From NCBI GenBank assembly GCA_022829145.1, contig CM040742.1:47390182-47454181 (forward strand): 64,000 bases of DNA. The letters are read 5' to 3'. The stretch comes from Albula goreensis. Its lineage: Eukaryota; Chordata; Actinopteri; Albuliformes; Albulidae. The number at the start of each line of letters is the position of its first letter. The first letter of the stretch is position 1. The position numbers and the translations under genes were made by a program. Positions 55,401 to 64,000 of this stretch are shown one piece after another. The notes under the pieces are model-generated. The model searched no databases. It was not told where the DNA came from and saw only the letters and a program-made list of their open reading frames with translations.

Positions 55401-57177
55401 TTTTGACATGCCTGAGCCCGAGTGATGAAATCAAATCTTCCTCCAACTCCGATCACATGCCTTCATTACGCCATAATTATGAATGAGTTTATGGAGTTAA
55501 TAATAACCTGCGGATCTCCAGGACCAGGGTCATCTACCCCAGCCCTGAAGCATGAATATAACCCGACAGAGCATCAACCCGACTCCTCATGGCAATATGA
55601 ATTCAAAGGCACAGAGCTGACCGACGACAGAACACAACTTGGGAAATTCCGGTTCCATTACGGTTAGCAATCAGCCAGGTAAGTAATCAGCTCGCACGCA
55701 CTCTCGGCAACATCAAAGAGGACGCTTCCTGCCCCCAGAGTCCGTTTTCAAATACTCAATTGACTCTGTTTCCTGAACACCTCAAACATGCTTCAAGCTC
55801 GGATTAGATATACAAGATAAATTGGAATTACAAGGTAAAACACTAACAATTTTCCAGCCTCTAAGTGCCCCCATGGCATGAATGAATGAAAGGCTGAAAG
55901 ATGAAAGGGTTTTTTCCCCTCCTACTCAAATGATGCAGTTCACCTCAGTTTGCCCGAGGCATGAAATCATGAGAAATAAAGTGGAAAGACTGTTAGGATC
56001 AACATCAACGCTGCTGTTGAAACACTTTCCAGTGATTGCTTTCTCAGTGTTTGCTTTATCGTCCGTCAGCCCTGATCATAGAAAGGCTTGAGAATGCAGA
56101 GAGCTACAAAAGGGAAGAGTAACTGAGATTTCAGATTACATCTAAGGCTACAATAAAAAAAATGTATCTTTTTAAGGCCATTTTCCTCTTTCCCTGTTAC
56201 ATCGAAGACTGCAAAAAAATAAATAAAAATGATAGTAATTATAAAATCCTGTCAAACAGAATGAAGGGAATGGCTTACTCTCACAGTGAAATGCACTATG
56301 TTTCTTGGCATACTTCTTTCGTCCTCGTGTTCTGGTGGCATTGTCCAGGTTGTCTGTAAAGTCTTCCCCTCCCCTCCATTACCTCCCCCGTCCCTGTAAA
56401 AGTCTTGCGGTGAGTGGTTGGTAACCCACTGCTTGACAGCAGACAGGAAATGAGCCTCCATTTTAAAAGCCAATGCTATCCTGCTCTCTGCCATCATCCT
56501 CATCGCGACAAAAAGCAATAAATAACGCCGTGAAGCAGCACAGCCTGGACTGTGTTGTTCTGTGTGTTTTACATATGTCACTTCCAGGAAAGAGGCTTCT
56601 CATTGGTCCGTCTCTCCATGAGCTAAACCAGGGGTAGCCAATCATATCCACAAGGGGGGCGGGTGTAGCTGCAGGGTCTCATTCAACAAGAGCAGCAACA
56701 CAGCTGACTCCATTGATTTAATCCTTTGACCTGAGTCTGAACACGGTGGATCAGTTGTGTCAGGTGTGCTGTTGCCGAGCTGGAATGAAAACCCTCAGTC
56801 AAAACTGTCCTCTGGATGAGACCAGCGCCCCAGCTAAGCCTGTCACTGCAGAGGAAAAGGACCGTGGCATCACTAGGTCCAAACGATGATGCCCGAGCCC
56901 TCTCCTCCGTGGTACCCACAATCCCAGACCTGTGTCTGGAGACACTGCTCAAAAGAAGGCTCCTGATTGGCTGGGAAGAGAGGGTGCTTGCTGCTGCTTT
57001 GTCATACTCCCACTACAGCGTCTAAAAGCCCACTGAGTTCCCCAACGTTTTACGGTCCTGCCGAAATGGTGAAGGAGCAGCCCTGGTAACCACATGGGGG
57101 TGTCCGCGTATTGTTTGGGTGGGGGGGCCCATAGGCTGCAGTGGAGGTCACCCCCTGGCCCCGGTCTGGGGGTGCTG
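51511..57177 (-). other. Intergenic region and probable gab2 3' UTR
   Basis: No coding exon recognised. It holds (TC)n at about 52,421-52,457, poly(A) at 52,612-52,636 and poly(T) at 53,694-53,717. Candidate minus-strand AATAAA signals lie near 54,730, 54,640 and 53,890. gab2 mRNAs have long 3' UTRs in other vertebrates, so part of this is likely transcribed on the minus strand. Copies of an unclassified dispersed repeat with CTGCGGCCCTGCAGGACTGG-like sequence lie near 55,240. Confidence 0.4.
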
Positions 57178-57321
57178 TCAGGACTTCAGACCCTTTGCGG
57201 GTTCGGCTGACTGCCGGACGTCCGTCCACTCCTGCATGGTGCTCTGCAGGGCCTGTGTCTTCTCTTTGTCCACCTGCACGTAGTCCACCTTCTCATCAGA
57301 GGTTGCGGAGGACGTTGAAGG
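57178..57321 (-). CDS. gab2: gab2 last coding exon
   Basis: Encodes PSTSSATSDEKVDYVQVD, KEKTQALQSTMQEWTDV, RQSAEPAKGLKS then TGA (57,178-57,180). VDYVQV is the second SHP2-docking tyrosine. Acceptor ..cgcgcacag, phase 0. Confidence 0.97.
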   Translation of the reverse strand, partial: PSTSSATSDEKVDYVQVDKEKTQALQSTMQEWTDVRQSAEPAKGLKS

Positions 57322-60300
57322 CTGTGCGCGAGGAGGTGAGACAAGATGGAGAGAGGAAACAAGTTAAACATGAGACAGAAAGTCCAGGTCCTGGAGCGCT
57401 GCAGGGTATGCTTGTTTTTGTTTTAACATGAGATTCCACAGCAAGTTCAGAACCATGAAACCAGGCGAGGTGAGCTAGCTGTGTAATCAATCGATTTAAC
57501 TGGTCATTAAGTGTAGAGAAACTACAAAAACCAGCATGCAATGCAATGCTCCAGGACCAAGTGTGAGGACAACTGCATTTGTTTATCTATCAGGACCATG
57601 CACAACAAAAATTAAGCCATAAATCTAACTTGGCTTACTTAGGCAGGCAGTTCACTGCTTTAAGCATGCCCAGTTCCCTGGGAGCTGGGCAGTATTAGGT
57701 CAGATCATAGTGTCGTGTAAGGGGTAGCTGACAGGTGTGTGACAGGTGAGCGTTACCTTTCTGTGAGGGCTGGGGGAGCCCGGCTGAAAGTCCAGAGCAA
57801 GATAATCCACGTTTCTGCACTTCCTGGATGCGGGACTACTGGTACTGCTCACCGCCGGCGAGGTAGAGGCGGGGTTTTGCTGATGGACAGGGACATCAGC
57901 AAATGACAGAGGGAAGACAGACAGACAGACAAAGTGTAAGAAAATATCTGGCTCTATTAAAAAAAAAAAAATCAATCTGTCTCTATAATGAGATTGTCTC
58001 CACTGGGGTGGGGTCTGTTTGAATGGAAGTGGAGCCTGTTTGACTGGGGTGGCGCTTGTATTAATGAAGGCGGAGCCTGATCAAAAGGGGCGGAGCGTGC
58101 ACTCACCATGGCCACGTAGTTGTTCTCCTCGCTGTCCGCGGAGTCGGTACTGGTGATGCTCTGCCTGGAGACGGGCCGACAGTGCTGGGAGCTCAGAGAG
58201 TTTATCACGGGCCTGAGGGAGAACGTTCAGCCATCAGCCACTCCAGCACACCTTTCACTGACTTTTACATCGCCTGTATTTACCTGTATTCACCTGTATT
58301 TAACAGGCTGCTTTCCAGTGCTGAATTATGTATCGGTAGTCACATTGTTGTCATTTGCATAATGGAGACTAGACCCTATATTTCCCTGCACCAGACCTGC
58401 AGGAGGTGGCCATTTTGTGGGATTCTGATAGCTCCATAGAAAACGAATGGTAGAAAAGTCCTCCAGACAGTAATTCTGTACTGTGTACTGTGTGTGTCAC
58501 CAGCGTTGACTAGGACAGCAGACCAGCATCGTTTGGGAACTGGGGTTCCGCCTCAGAGGTGGCGGTTTTCGATGCCAAGGTTGGGCACTGCTGGGGTAGC
58601 CCTGAGCGAGGGGCTTATTCTGGATTGCTTCAGGAGAGTCCAGCTGTATCTCTGGACCGCGTGTGGACATTCAAAATCGTGTAAGTCTCTCCTTATGAGA
58701 GTGCCTAAATGCCGTCACATCATGTAAAGGGCAAAGAAGTACACACATACAGTCCTCAGTTACTCTCTCCTGCACCCACCCTTCTGCTCATTACATTGCA
58801 TTATTAATCCAGCAGATGGCCTTATCCAGTGCGAATTTCCTCACTAAGAGCTCTTATACATTATTTAGTCATACCAGTGGATATTTACAGGACCAGTCTT
58901 GTTTCAGCATTTCCTGCTGAAGCACAATAAATGTGCCCTGTGCTGGATTCAAACCCATGACCTCCTGGTTATAGAAAAAATGTACAAAAAAATTAGATAA
59001 TTCAAAACAGATTTCAGTGGGTAAGGGGTGAGGGGCGGAGTCTGTAATTAACTCCACCATCACCATGGTAAATCCCCGTATATAGAGCATATAGCCCTAT
59101 AGACTCTGGGCCAGTGAAAACAGTGCAGGTCAGAACCACAAACCTGCACACTTTCCAGGCAGTAGCCAATATTTTCTAGCCAATCACAGCAGCCCATTGG
59201 AGGTAGGCCTCATGTGGTGTTTCAAACTAAATCTTGACCGAGAGTAGACCAGATTTCACGCACCACCCTCTGAGAATGTGAGCGGTGTAGAGGCTCACAC
59301 GCCACTGTGTGGAGATCACTGCTACAGCACATGGAATTCCCACACAGTGAGGGGAAAGCAGTGGACATTCCTGCAAATCTGAGCATGTGCAGTATGGGGA
59401 GATTTCTGCAGATCTGAGCATGTGCAGTATGGGGAGATTCCTACAGATCTGAGCATGTGCAGTATGGGGAGATTTCTGCAGATCTGAGCATGTGCAGAAT
59501 GGGGAGATTCCTGCAGATCTGAACATGTGCAGTATGGGGAGATTTCTGCAGATCTTATTGATTGTGGAGGTCTATGGCGGTCTGAGCATTGCGTTCTGGA
59601 GCTATTGTGTGTGGGACCGATCGTTCTGAGCCGCATCACACTCACATGGGTCTGATCCAAGACGTGGTCACGGGGCTCTTAAAGGGAAGCTCGTCGATGA
59701 TACCGTTGTTCCTGAGGTCCAGGGGCGTTGGCTTAGCTGGAGCTGGAAAGGAGAGATCCTTACATTAAAAAATTATATCTTTATCTTTGCGTGACTGGGA
59801 GAGTCGGCTGAAGACTGTCCTCCAACTCCCATTCTCCTTCCATCTTTCCTTATCTCTCCCTCCTTCATTCTCTCTCTCTCTGTTTTACACTGCCCCCTCT
59901 TTCTCTCCCTCTCCCTCCCTCTCCCCCTGTACTCACACTTCCTGTCGGGTTTGAGGTTGCGGTTGATTGGTGGAGGGGTGATGTCACTCAGACGGGCCGG
60001 CCTATGGCAGAGGGAGGCGGAGCTGCCCCTGCGAGCGGGCAGCGTGGCAGAGAACCCTGGGAAGTCGAAGTGGTGCGGCCCGGGACTCATGGGGATGTAG
60101 TTATTCTGCGGGCTGTCCACCAGGGCGGCGCTGAAGGGTGAGGAGGAGGAGCCGGGGTTCATGGGCACGTAGTTGTCCTCCGATTCGTCGCTGTCCGAGC
60201 GAGTCAGAGGGGTTGTCTTTCTCTGTCCCAAAACAAACCCAGGGGCGGAGCTTAAAAACTACTTTATCTGCATACTGTTTTCCTTCCTTAGTACCTTTAC

Positions 60301-62064
60301 TCCTGTCTAGTCCTGCTTTTATAATCCCTATTATTTAGTGTCGTTATTTTAATCAAAATGATGTTATTTTTGTGAATTTTGAGCAAAATTTATTTTTCTG
60401 CCTTTTTATTCTTATTGACATTGTGGCAATTGAAACATGTAAACAAAATGGAAATCTTGCTTATGTTTGTATTTGTGGCTGCGTGTGCCTATACGTTAAT
60501 ATTTGGGTTTGTGTGTGTGTTTGTGTGCATGTGCATGTGCATGTGTATGTGCATGCGTACGTCAGGTAGCTCACCAGGTAGGAGCTGAAGCCGTCATTGA
60601 CAAACTCCACTGACTGGCCTGAGTTGTTGAGGCAGGCCTGTCGTTGGCGATCGTTGGTCTCGAAAGACGACCCTGGAAAAGGGAGCAGACAGAAGAGTGC
60701 TGAATCATGTTTCTGAGTGCTGCCACTGCAAAGCCTGTACAGTACAACCATGACCAGCCATGACCAGGAATGACCAGCCAGCTGTCATACATGGGGATCC
60801 ATCCTGGTCAGTTAATACTGCAGTATATTATCAGCACTTATATTTCAAAACATATATTTCAATAGAAAGCTTCAATAAAAAGGCTTGCATTATCAGTGAA
60901 TCAAATATCAATGTTTCTGGGCTCCATGACTAATAAATTTTATTCAAAACACTGTGACATAAACTTCCAGAAAAATATTTAAAAGGCTTTTTTGGACCAC
61001 AAAAAAACCCAAACTAAATTTTGCATTTGCGCTTCCTACTATAGATACTTGCAAATTCATGCATATACCGTATATAGTTACTGTTATCAGTTTCTGATTG
61101 GGTCGCAAATAAAACTGTTTTAAAATCTCTGATGAAAAGGTCCAACTGTAGAAAGGTACCTCGGTGCAGTCGGATGTTCTCCACGGCAGGCAGGGTGTTT
61201 CGGCGAGGGGTGACGGACACGGTGGTCACCTCCCCGTTGTTGTAGGCCCCCAGTGAGTGTGGACCCCCCCAGGCCGGGTCGGGGCCCTGGCTGGGTTTGG
61301 GGGGTCGGGGAGGGGGCACTCCGGGGGACTCTGGCCCCAGGGTGTTGTGGTTCTTGTCGAAGCTGCGGGGGGTCTGGTAGAAGGAGCCGGGCGCTGGCGG
61401 GAAGTCATAGTTGTCGGTCGGCCGGTCGCCGGTGCCAGCGGGGACGGGAACGGTCGCCAAGGCGTTGCTAGGAGTCTTAAGAGCATAAGGATACATAAGA
61501 GTGACTTAGGATCCCTATAGCATATAACAATAAGCAACAAAGATATAGGGTCCTAAAAAGACCTTAAGGACGACATCAAAATCTGTATAATTATATATGA
61601 ATACATTTAAATGGCATAGAATATTCATAACCATATTAACACATCATAAGCCCCTAGGAATGTACAAAACAAATACACAACATTATCCTGTCCCATGGAC
61701 TGAAAACCCTCTTAAATTCCTCTGCTCGGGCTCTCTCACTCAGACTGCACTGATGTCTACGGTGAAGTATTTCCTGGTACCTTGAAGATGTAAACCTCCT
61801 CGGGCTCAGCCGCTGGCTGGGGCAGGCCGCCGCGGGGGCCCCTCAGGGCCCGGGGGGCGGGGGTGGTCATAGCAGGCGTCGCGGGGCCACTCTGCACGGG
61901 ACGGGGCCAGCGGGTGTTTGCCCGGTTTGGGCAGGCTGTAGAAGCCGTGCAGCTGAGCCCCCAGCCCGTTCAGGCAGTGAGAGAATCCCTGGGGGACCCT
62001 CTGTGCCGCACCGTCTCCGCCTGCCAGCAGGGGGCTCCGTGTGACCTGAGAGAAACTGCTGCTG
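57178..62064 (-). CDS. gab2: GRB2-associated-binding protein 2, 3' eight exons (5' part outside window)
   Basis: Scaffold adaptor that is tyrosine-phosphorylated below receptors and recruits PI3K p85, SHP2 and GRB2 at the plasma membrane. Visible are the GRB2 SH3-binding PPPRPPKPSQ; p85-type YxxM sites in DNYVPMNPG, NNYIPMSPG and NNYVAM; and the two SHP2-docking sites VDYLALDF and VDYVQVDK. Also LHGFYSLPKP and the C-terminus MQEWTDVRQSAEPAKG. These are in the same order as in human GAB2 (676 residues). The N-terminal PH domain exons lie right of 62,064, probably beyond the window. One exon (61,781-62,064) has an apparent frameshift in a G/C run. Convergent with usp35, as in human. Confidence 0.96.
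57757..57879 (-). CDS. gab2: gab2 exon with first SHP2-docking site
   Basis: Encodes QNPASTSPAVSSTSSPAS, RNVDYLALDFQPGSPSPH, RK. 41 codons, phase 0 to 0, acceptor ..tgtccatcag, donor GTAACG. Confidence 0.97.
58107..58212 (-). CDS. gab2: gab2 exon with third YxxM site
   Basis: Encodes MPVINSLSSQHCRPVSRQ, SITSTDSADSEENNYVAM. Human has YVPM here; the Pro is Ala but the YxxM p85-binding pattern is kept. Phase 2 to 0, donor GTGAGT. Confidence 0.96.
58780..58985 (-). mobile_element. Possible SINE remnant
   Basis: On the minus strand it has CATGGGTTTGAATCCAGC, a B-box-like sequence, and at the other end a CAGATGGCCTTATCCAGTGC-like piece similar to the repeat at 5,840. Lies in a gab2 intron. Boundaries not clear. 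Confidence 0.4.
59341..59570 (+). repeat. 35-bp minisatellite, about six units
   Basis: Unit GCATGTGCAGTATGGGGAGA then TTTCTGCAGATCTGA; 1-3 substitutions between units. In a gab2 intron. Confidence 0.93.
59646..59742 (-). CDS. gab2: gab2 exon
   Basis: Encodes SPAKPTPLDLRNNGIID, ELPFKSPVTTSWIRP; human has KPTPLDLRNNTVIDELPFK. Acceptor ..tcctttccag, donor GTGAGT, phase 1 to 2. Confidence 0.96.
59937..60222 (-). CDS. gab2: gab2 exon with YVPM and YIPM sites
   Basis: Encodes RKTTPLTRSDSDESEDN, YVPMNPGSSSSPFSAAL, NNYIPMSPGPHHFDFPG, PPPINRNLKPDRK. The two YxxM motifs bind the p85 SH2 domains in the family; ITPPPINRNLKP matches the second GRB2-SH3 region. Phase 0 to 1, donor GTGAGT. Confidence 0.97.
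60575..60672 (-). CDS. gab2: gab2 exon
   Basis: Encodes GSSFETNDRQRQACLNN, SGQSVEFVNDGFSSYL, in the place of human SSCETYEYPQRG..SDGVGSFL. Phase 1 to 0, acceptor ..cccttttccag, donor GTGAGC. Confidence 0.93.
61160..61475 (-). CDS. gab2: gab2 exon with GRB2-binding proline motif
   Basis: Encodes TPSNALATVPVPAGTG, NYDFPPAPGSFYQTPRSF, DKNHNTLGPESPGVPPP, PPPRPPKPSQGPDPAWG, TPRRNTLPAVENIRLHR. PPPRPPKPSQ is the atypical GRB2 C-SH3 ligand; RRNTLPA is also conserved with human. Phase 0 to 1, donor GTACCT. Confidence 0.97.
61781..62064 (-). CDS. gab2: gab2 exon (apparent frameshift)
   Basis: Starts at a CAG-repeat acceptor and encodes SSSFSQVTRSPLLAGG, GFSHCLNGLGAQLHGFYS, LPKPGKHPLAPSRAEWP and RDACYDHP. 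The end EEVYIFK, matching human EDVYTFK, is in the +1 frame. The change falls in the G runs at 61,852-61,863 (+), where one base fewer would join the frames; as written the first frame stops at 61,806. Donor GTACCA, phase 0. Confidence 0.9.
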
Positions 62065-62130
62065 CTGCAGAACACACAGAAACACATGCAAATACACACA
62101 GACGGATTAATGTAGTGCAAAAGCTCTAAT

Positions 62131-63055
62131 GTTCAGTGATAATACCAGGCTTATGCCTCTCTGCGATAAGCCTGGTGAAAGCAGTGCAGTTCAGAGTGAT
62201 AGTGCCAGGTTTATACCTCTCTGCTGTTAGCCTGGTGAAAGCAGTGCAGTTCAGAGCGATAGTGCCAGGTTTATACCTCTCTGCTGTAAGCCTGGTGAAA
62301 GCAGTGCATTTCAGAGCGATAGTGCCAGGTTTATACCTCTCTGCTGTAAGCCTGGTGAAAGCAGTGCAGTTCAGAGCGATAGTGCCAGGTTTATATCTCT
62401 CTGCTGTAAGCCTGGTGAAAGCAGTGCAGTTCAGAGCGATAGTGCCAGGTTTATGCCTCTCTGCTGTAAGCCTACCTCTCTGCTGTAAGCCTGGTGAAAG
62501 CAGTGCAGTTCAGAGCGATAGTGCCAGGTTTATACCTCTCTGCTGTAAGCCTGGTGAAAGCAGTGCAGTTCAGAGCGATAGTGCCAGGTTTATACCTCTC
62601 TGCTGTAAGCCTGGTTCAGAAAGGTTTATACAGTGCAGTTCAGAGTGATAGTGCCAGGTTTATACCTCTCTGCTGTAAGCCTGGTGAAAGCAGTGCAGTT
62701 CAGAGCGATAGTGCCAGGTTTATACCTCTTCTGCTGCTGTAAGCCTGGTGAAAGCAGCAGTTCAGAGCTGCCAGGTTTATACCTCTCTGCTGTAAGCCTG
62801 GTGAAAGCAGTGCAGTTCAGAGTGATAGTGCCAGGTTTATACCTCTCTGCTGTAAGCCTGGTGAAAGCAGTGCAGTTCAGAGCGATAGTGCCAGGTTTAT
62901 ACCTCTCTGCTGTAAGCCTGGTGAAAGCAGTGCAGTTCAGAGTGATAGTGCCAGGTTTATACCTCTCTGCTGTAAGCCTGGTGAAAGCAGTGCAGTTCAG
63001 AGCGATAGTGCCAGGTTTATACCTCTCTGCTATAGGCCTGGTGAAAGTAGTCTCA
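62131..63055 (-). repeat. 60-bp satellite array, about 15 units
   Basis: Same unit as at 44,095-44,471 but on the opposite strand, therefore in the same sense as its host gene gab2. A few units are truncated (62,471-62,490, 62,615-62,635, 62,735-62,780). Open frames of up to 170 codons across it come from the repeat. Confidence 0.95.
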
Positions 63056-64000
63056 AGTGCTATAATGTCATTAATGAGGGGGTTAATTAATTTTTAATAG
63101 CTATATGCCAAATGGATGATGTCATCTTATTGAAAAAAAAAGAGTAGCACTTAATTACAACTAAAGTCAAGTTTCTAGAACTAAGTAAACCAGGGATAGT
63201 TTCTGGTTCATTTAAGCATTTAATTGCTTCATTTAGGCTACAGAGTCCACACAGCCTTGCCCTCAAGTCTTTAATGCCCTGCAGGTGCCTTTGCCCTCAC
63301 AGACTTGGGTTTGGTCAAAACCGGCCACAATTGAGTTCTGTACAGTAATTACAACAACCGACCACATGGGGGCAGTACACACAGCAATTTTAAGCATCAA
63401 CGGCACAAGGAAACTTAACAACAATACAAGCTGTTCTTTTAACACTGCTGGGGGGCTAAAGAACTATTTTAAATGTCATTCCAAGCAGCAGTGAGCTCCC
63501 GCGACAGTCAGCAGAGAATACAAAGCCTTGCGTGGGGCTGACACACAGTACCTGCTACTGCTCTCATGTGACTCGCATTTGTGTGGAAAGTATGCCGACC
63601 AGTGATGAGGTTTGGACGGTAATGAGGTTACGTGCATGCTCCTGGCAGCCCACAAACAGCAATTCCTCAATGTGAAACAGGGAGATTATGACTAACATGA
63701 CTGTTCTCAGAGCATGGTGTGTGTGTGTGCGCGCGCACATGTGTGTAGCTTGGTGCATGTATGTGTGTGTATGTTTGAGCCTGTATATGTGTGTGTGTGT
63801 ATGTGTGCATTATTTGAGGTGTGTGTGCATGCAGGCATATGTGATATGCGTTTGTGTGAGAGTGTGTGTGTAAGTGCGTATTTATGTTTTTGCATGTATG
63901 TACGTGTGTCTGTGTGTGTTGTGGGGTGGGGTGGTGTGTGAGAGTGTGTTTGTGAACGTGGGTGTGTGTGTGTGTGTGTTTGGCAGGGGTTGCAGGGAGG
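63056..64000. other. gab2 intron, GT-rich right edge
   Basis: No exon recognised. From about 63,713 to the end the plus strand is dominated by GT/TG microsatellite with interruptions. Confidence 0.5.

Noticed and set aside
62136-63097. Open frames of 82-170 codons repeating KAVQFRVIVPGLYLSAVSLV
   Set aside because: A 60-bp satellite unit is 20 codons with no stop in this frame. The same peptide appears from the array at 44 kb, so it reflects the repeat and not a protein.

Overview
The window is vertebrate nuclear DNA, most likely from a teleost fish. It has GT-AG introns, tRNA-derived SINE remnants, long poly(A)/(AC)n/(TC)n tracts and many minisatellites. Three protein-coding genes can be rebuilt exon by exon from protein similarity recalled from the vertebrate families and from splice-phase bookkeeping. 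No database search was run.

Layout: (1) 1-1.5 kb is flank with no gene I can support. (2) 2,108-35,096, minus strand: polq, DNA polymerase theta, 32 coding exons. Helicase-like exons are at high coordinates, one 3.1-kb central exon lies at 13.9-17.0 kb, and the family-A polymerase exons run down to a stop at 2,108-2,110. (3) 35.1-37.15 kb: a head-to-head intergenic region, probably with promoters for both genes. (4) 37,153-50,404, plus strand: usp35, a ubiquitin-specific protease, 12 coding exons and exactly 1,007 codons plus stop. (5) 50.4-57.2 kb: tail-to-tail region with the 3' UTRs and a 530-bp inverted-terminal-repeat element. (6) 57,178-62,064, minus strand: the last eight coding exons of gab2; the PH-domain exons lie beyond the right edge. 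(7) 62.1-64 kb: gab2 intron with a 60-bp satellite array and GT-rich sequence. usp35 and gab2 are also neighbours in human (11q14), whereas human POLQ is on chromosome 3, so the polq junction is a lineage-specific arrangement.

The most unusual signal is in polq. At least six exon/intron junctions are themselves tandemly duplicated. Two have grown into minisatellites whose every unit carries a copy of the real splice site: a 44-bp unit with the exon 12 donor, and a 33-38-bp unit with the exon 7 acceptor. Two are simple two-copy donor duplications (exons 14 and 19) and two are decayed copies (exons 16 and 29). A coding 33-bp repeat also expands the start of exon 8. Separately, one near-identical 60-bp satellite sits in introns of both usp35 and gab2, in the same sense as each host gene, and a 47-bp array in a usp35 intron seems to be built from the A-box end of a tRNA-derived SINE.

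Three polq exons (possibly four) and one gab2 exon carry apparent single-base frameshifts, each at a short homopolymer. Both gene structures are otherwise intact, so residual assembly indels are the simplest reading, but decay cannot be excluded from this sequence alone.
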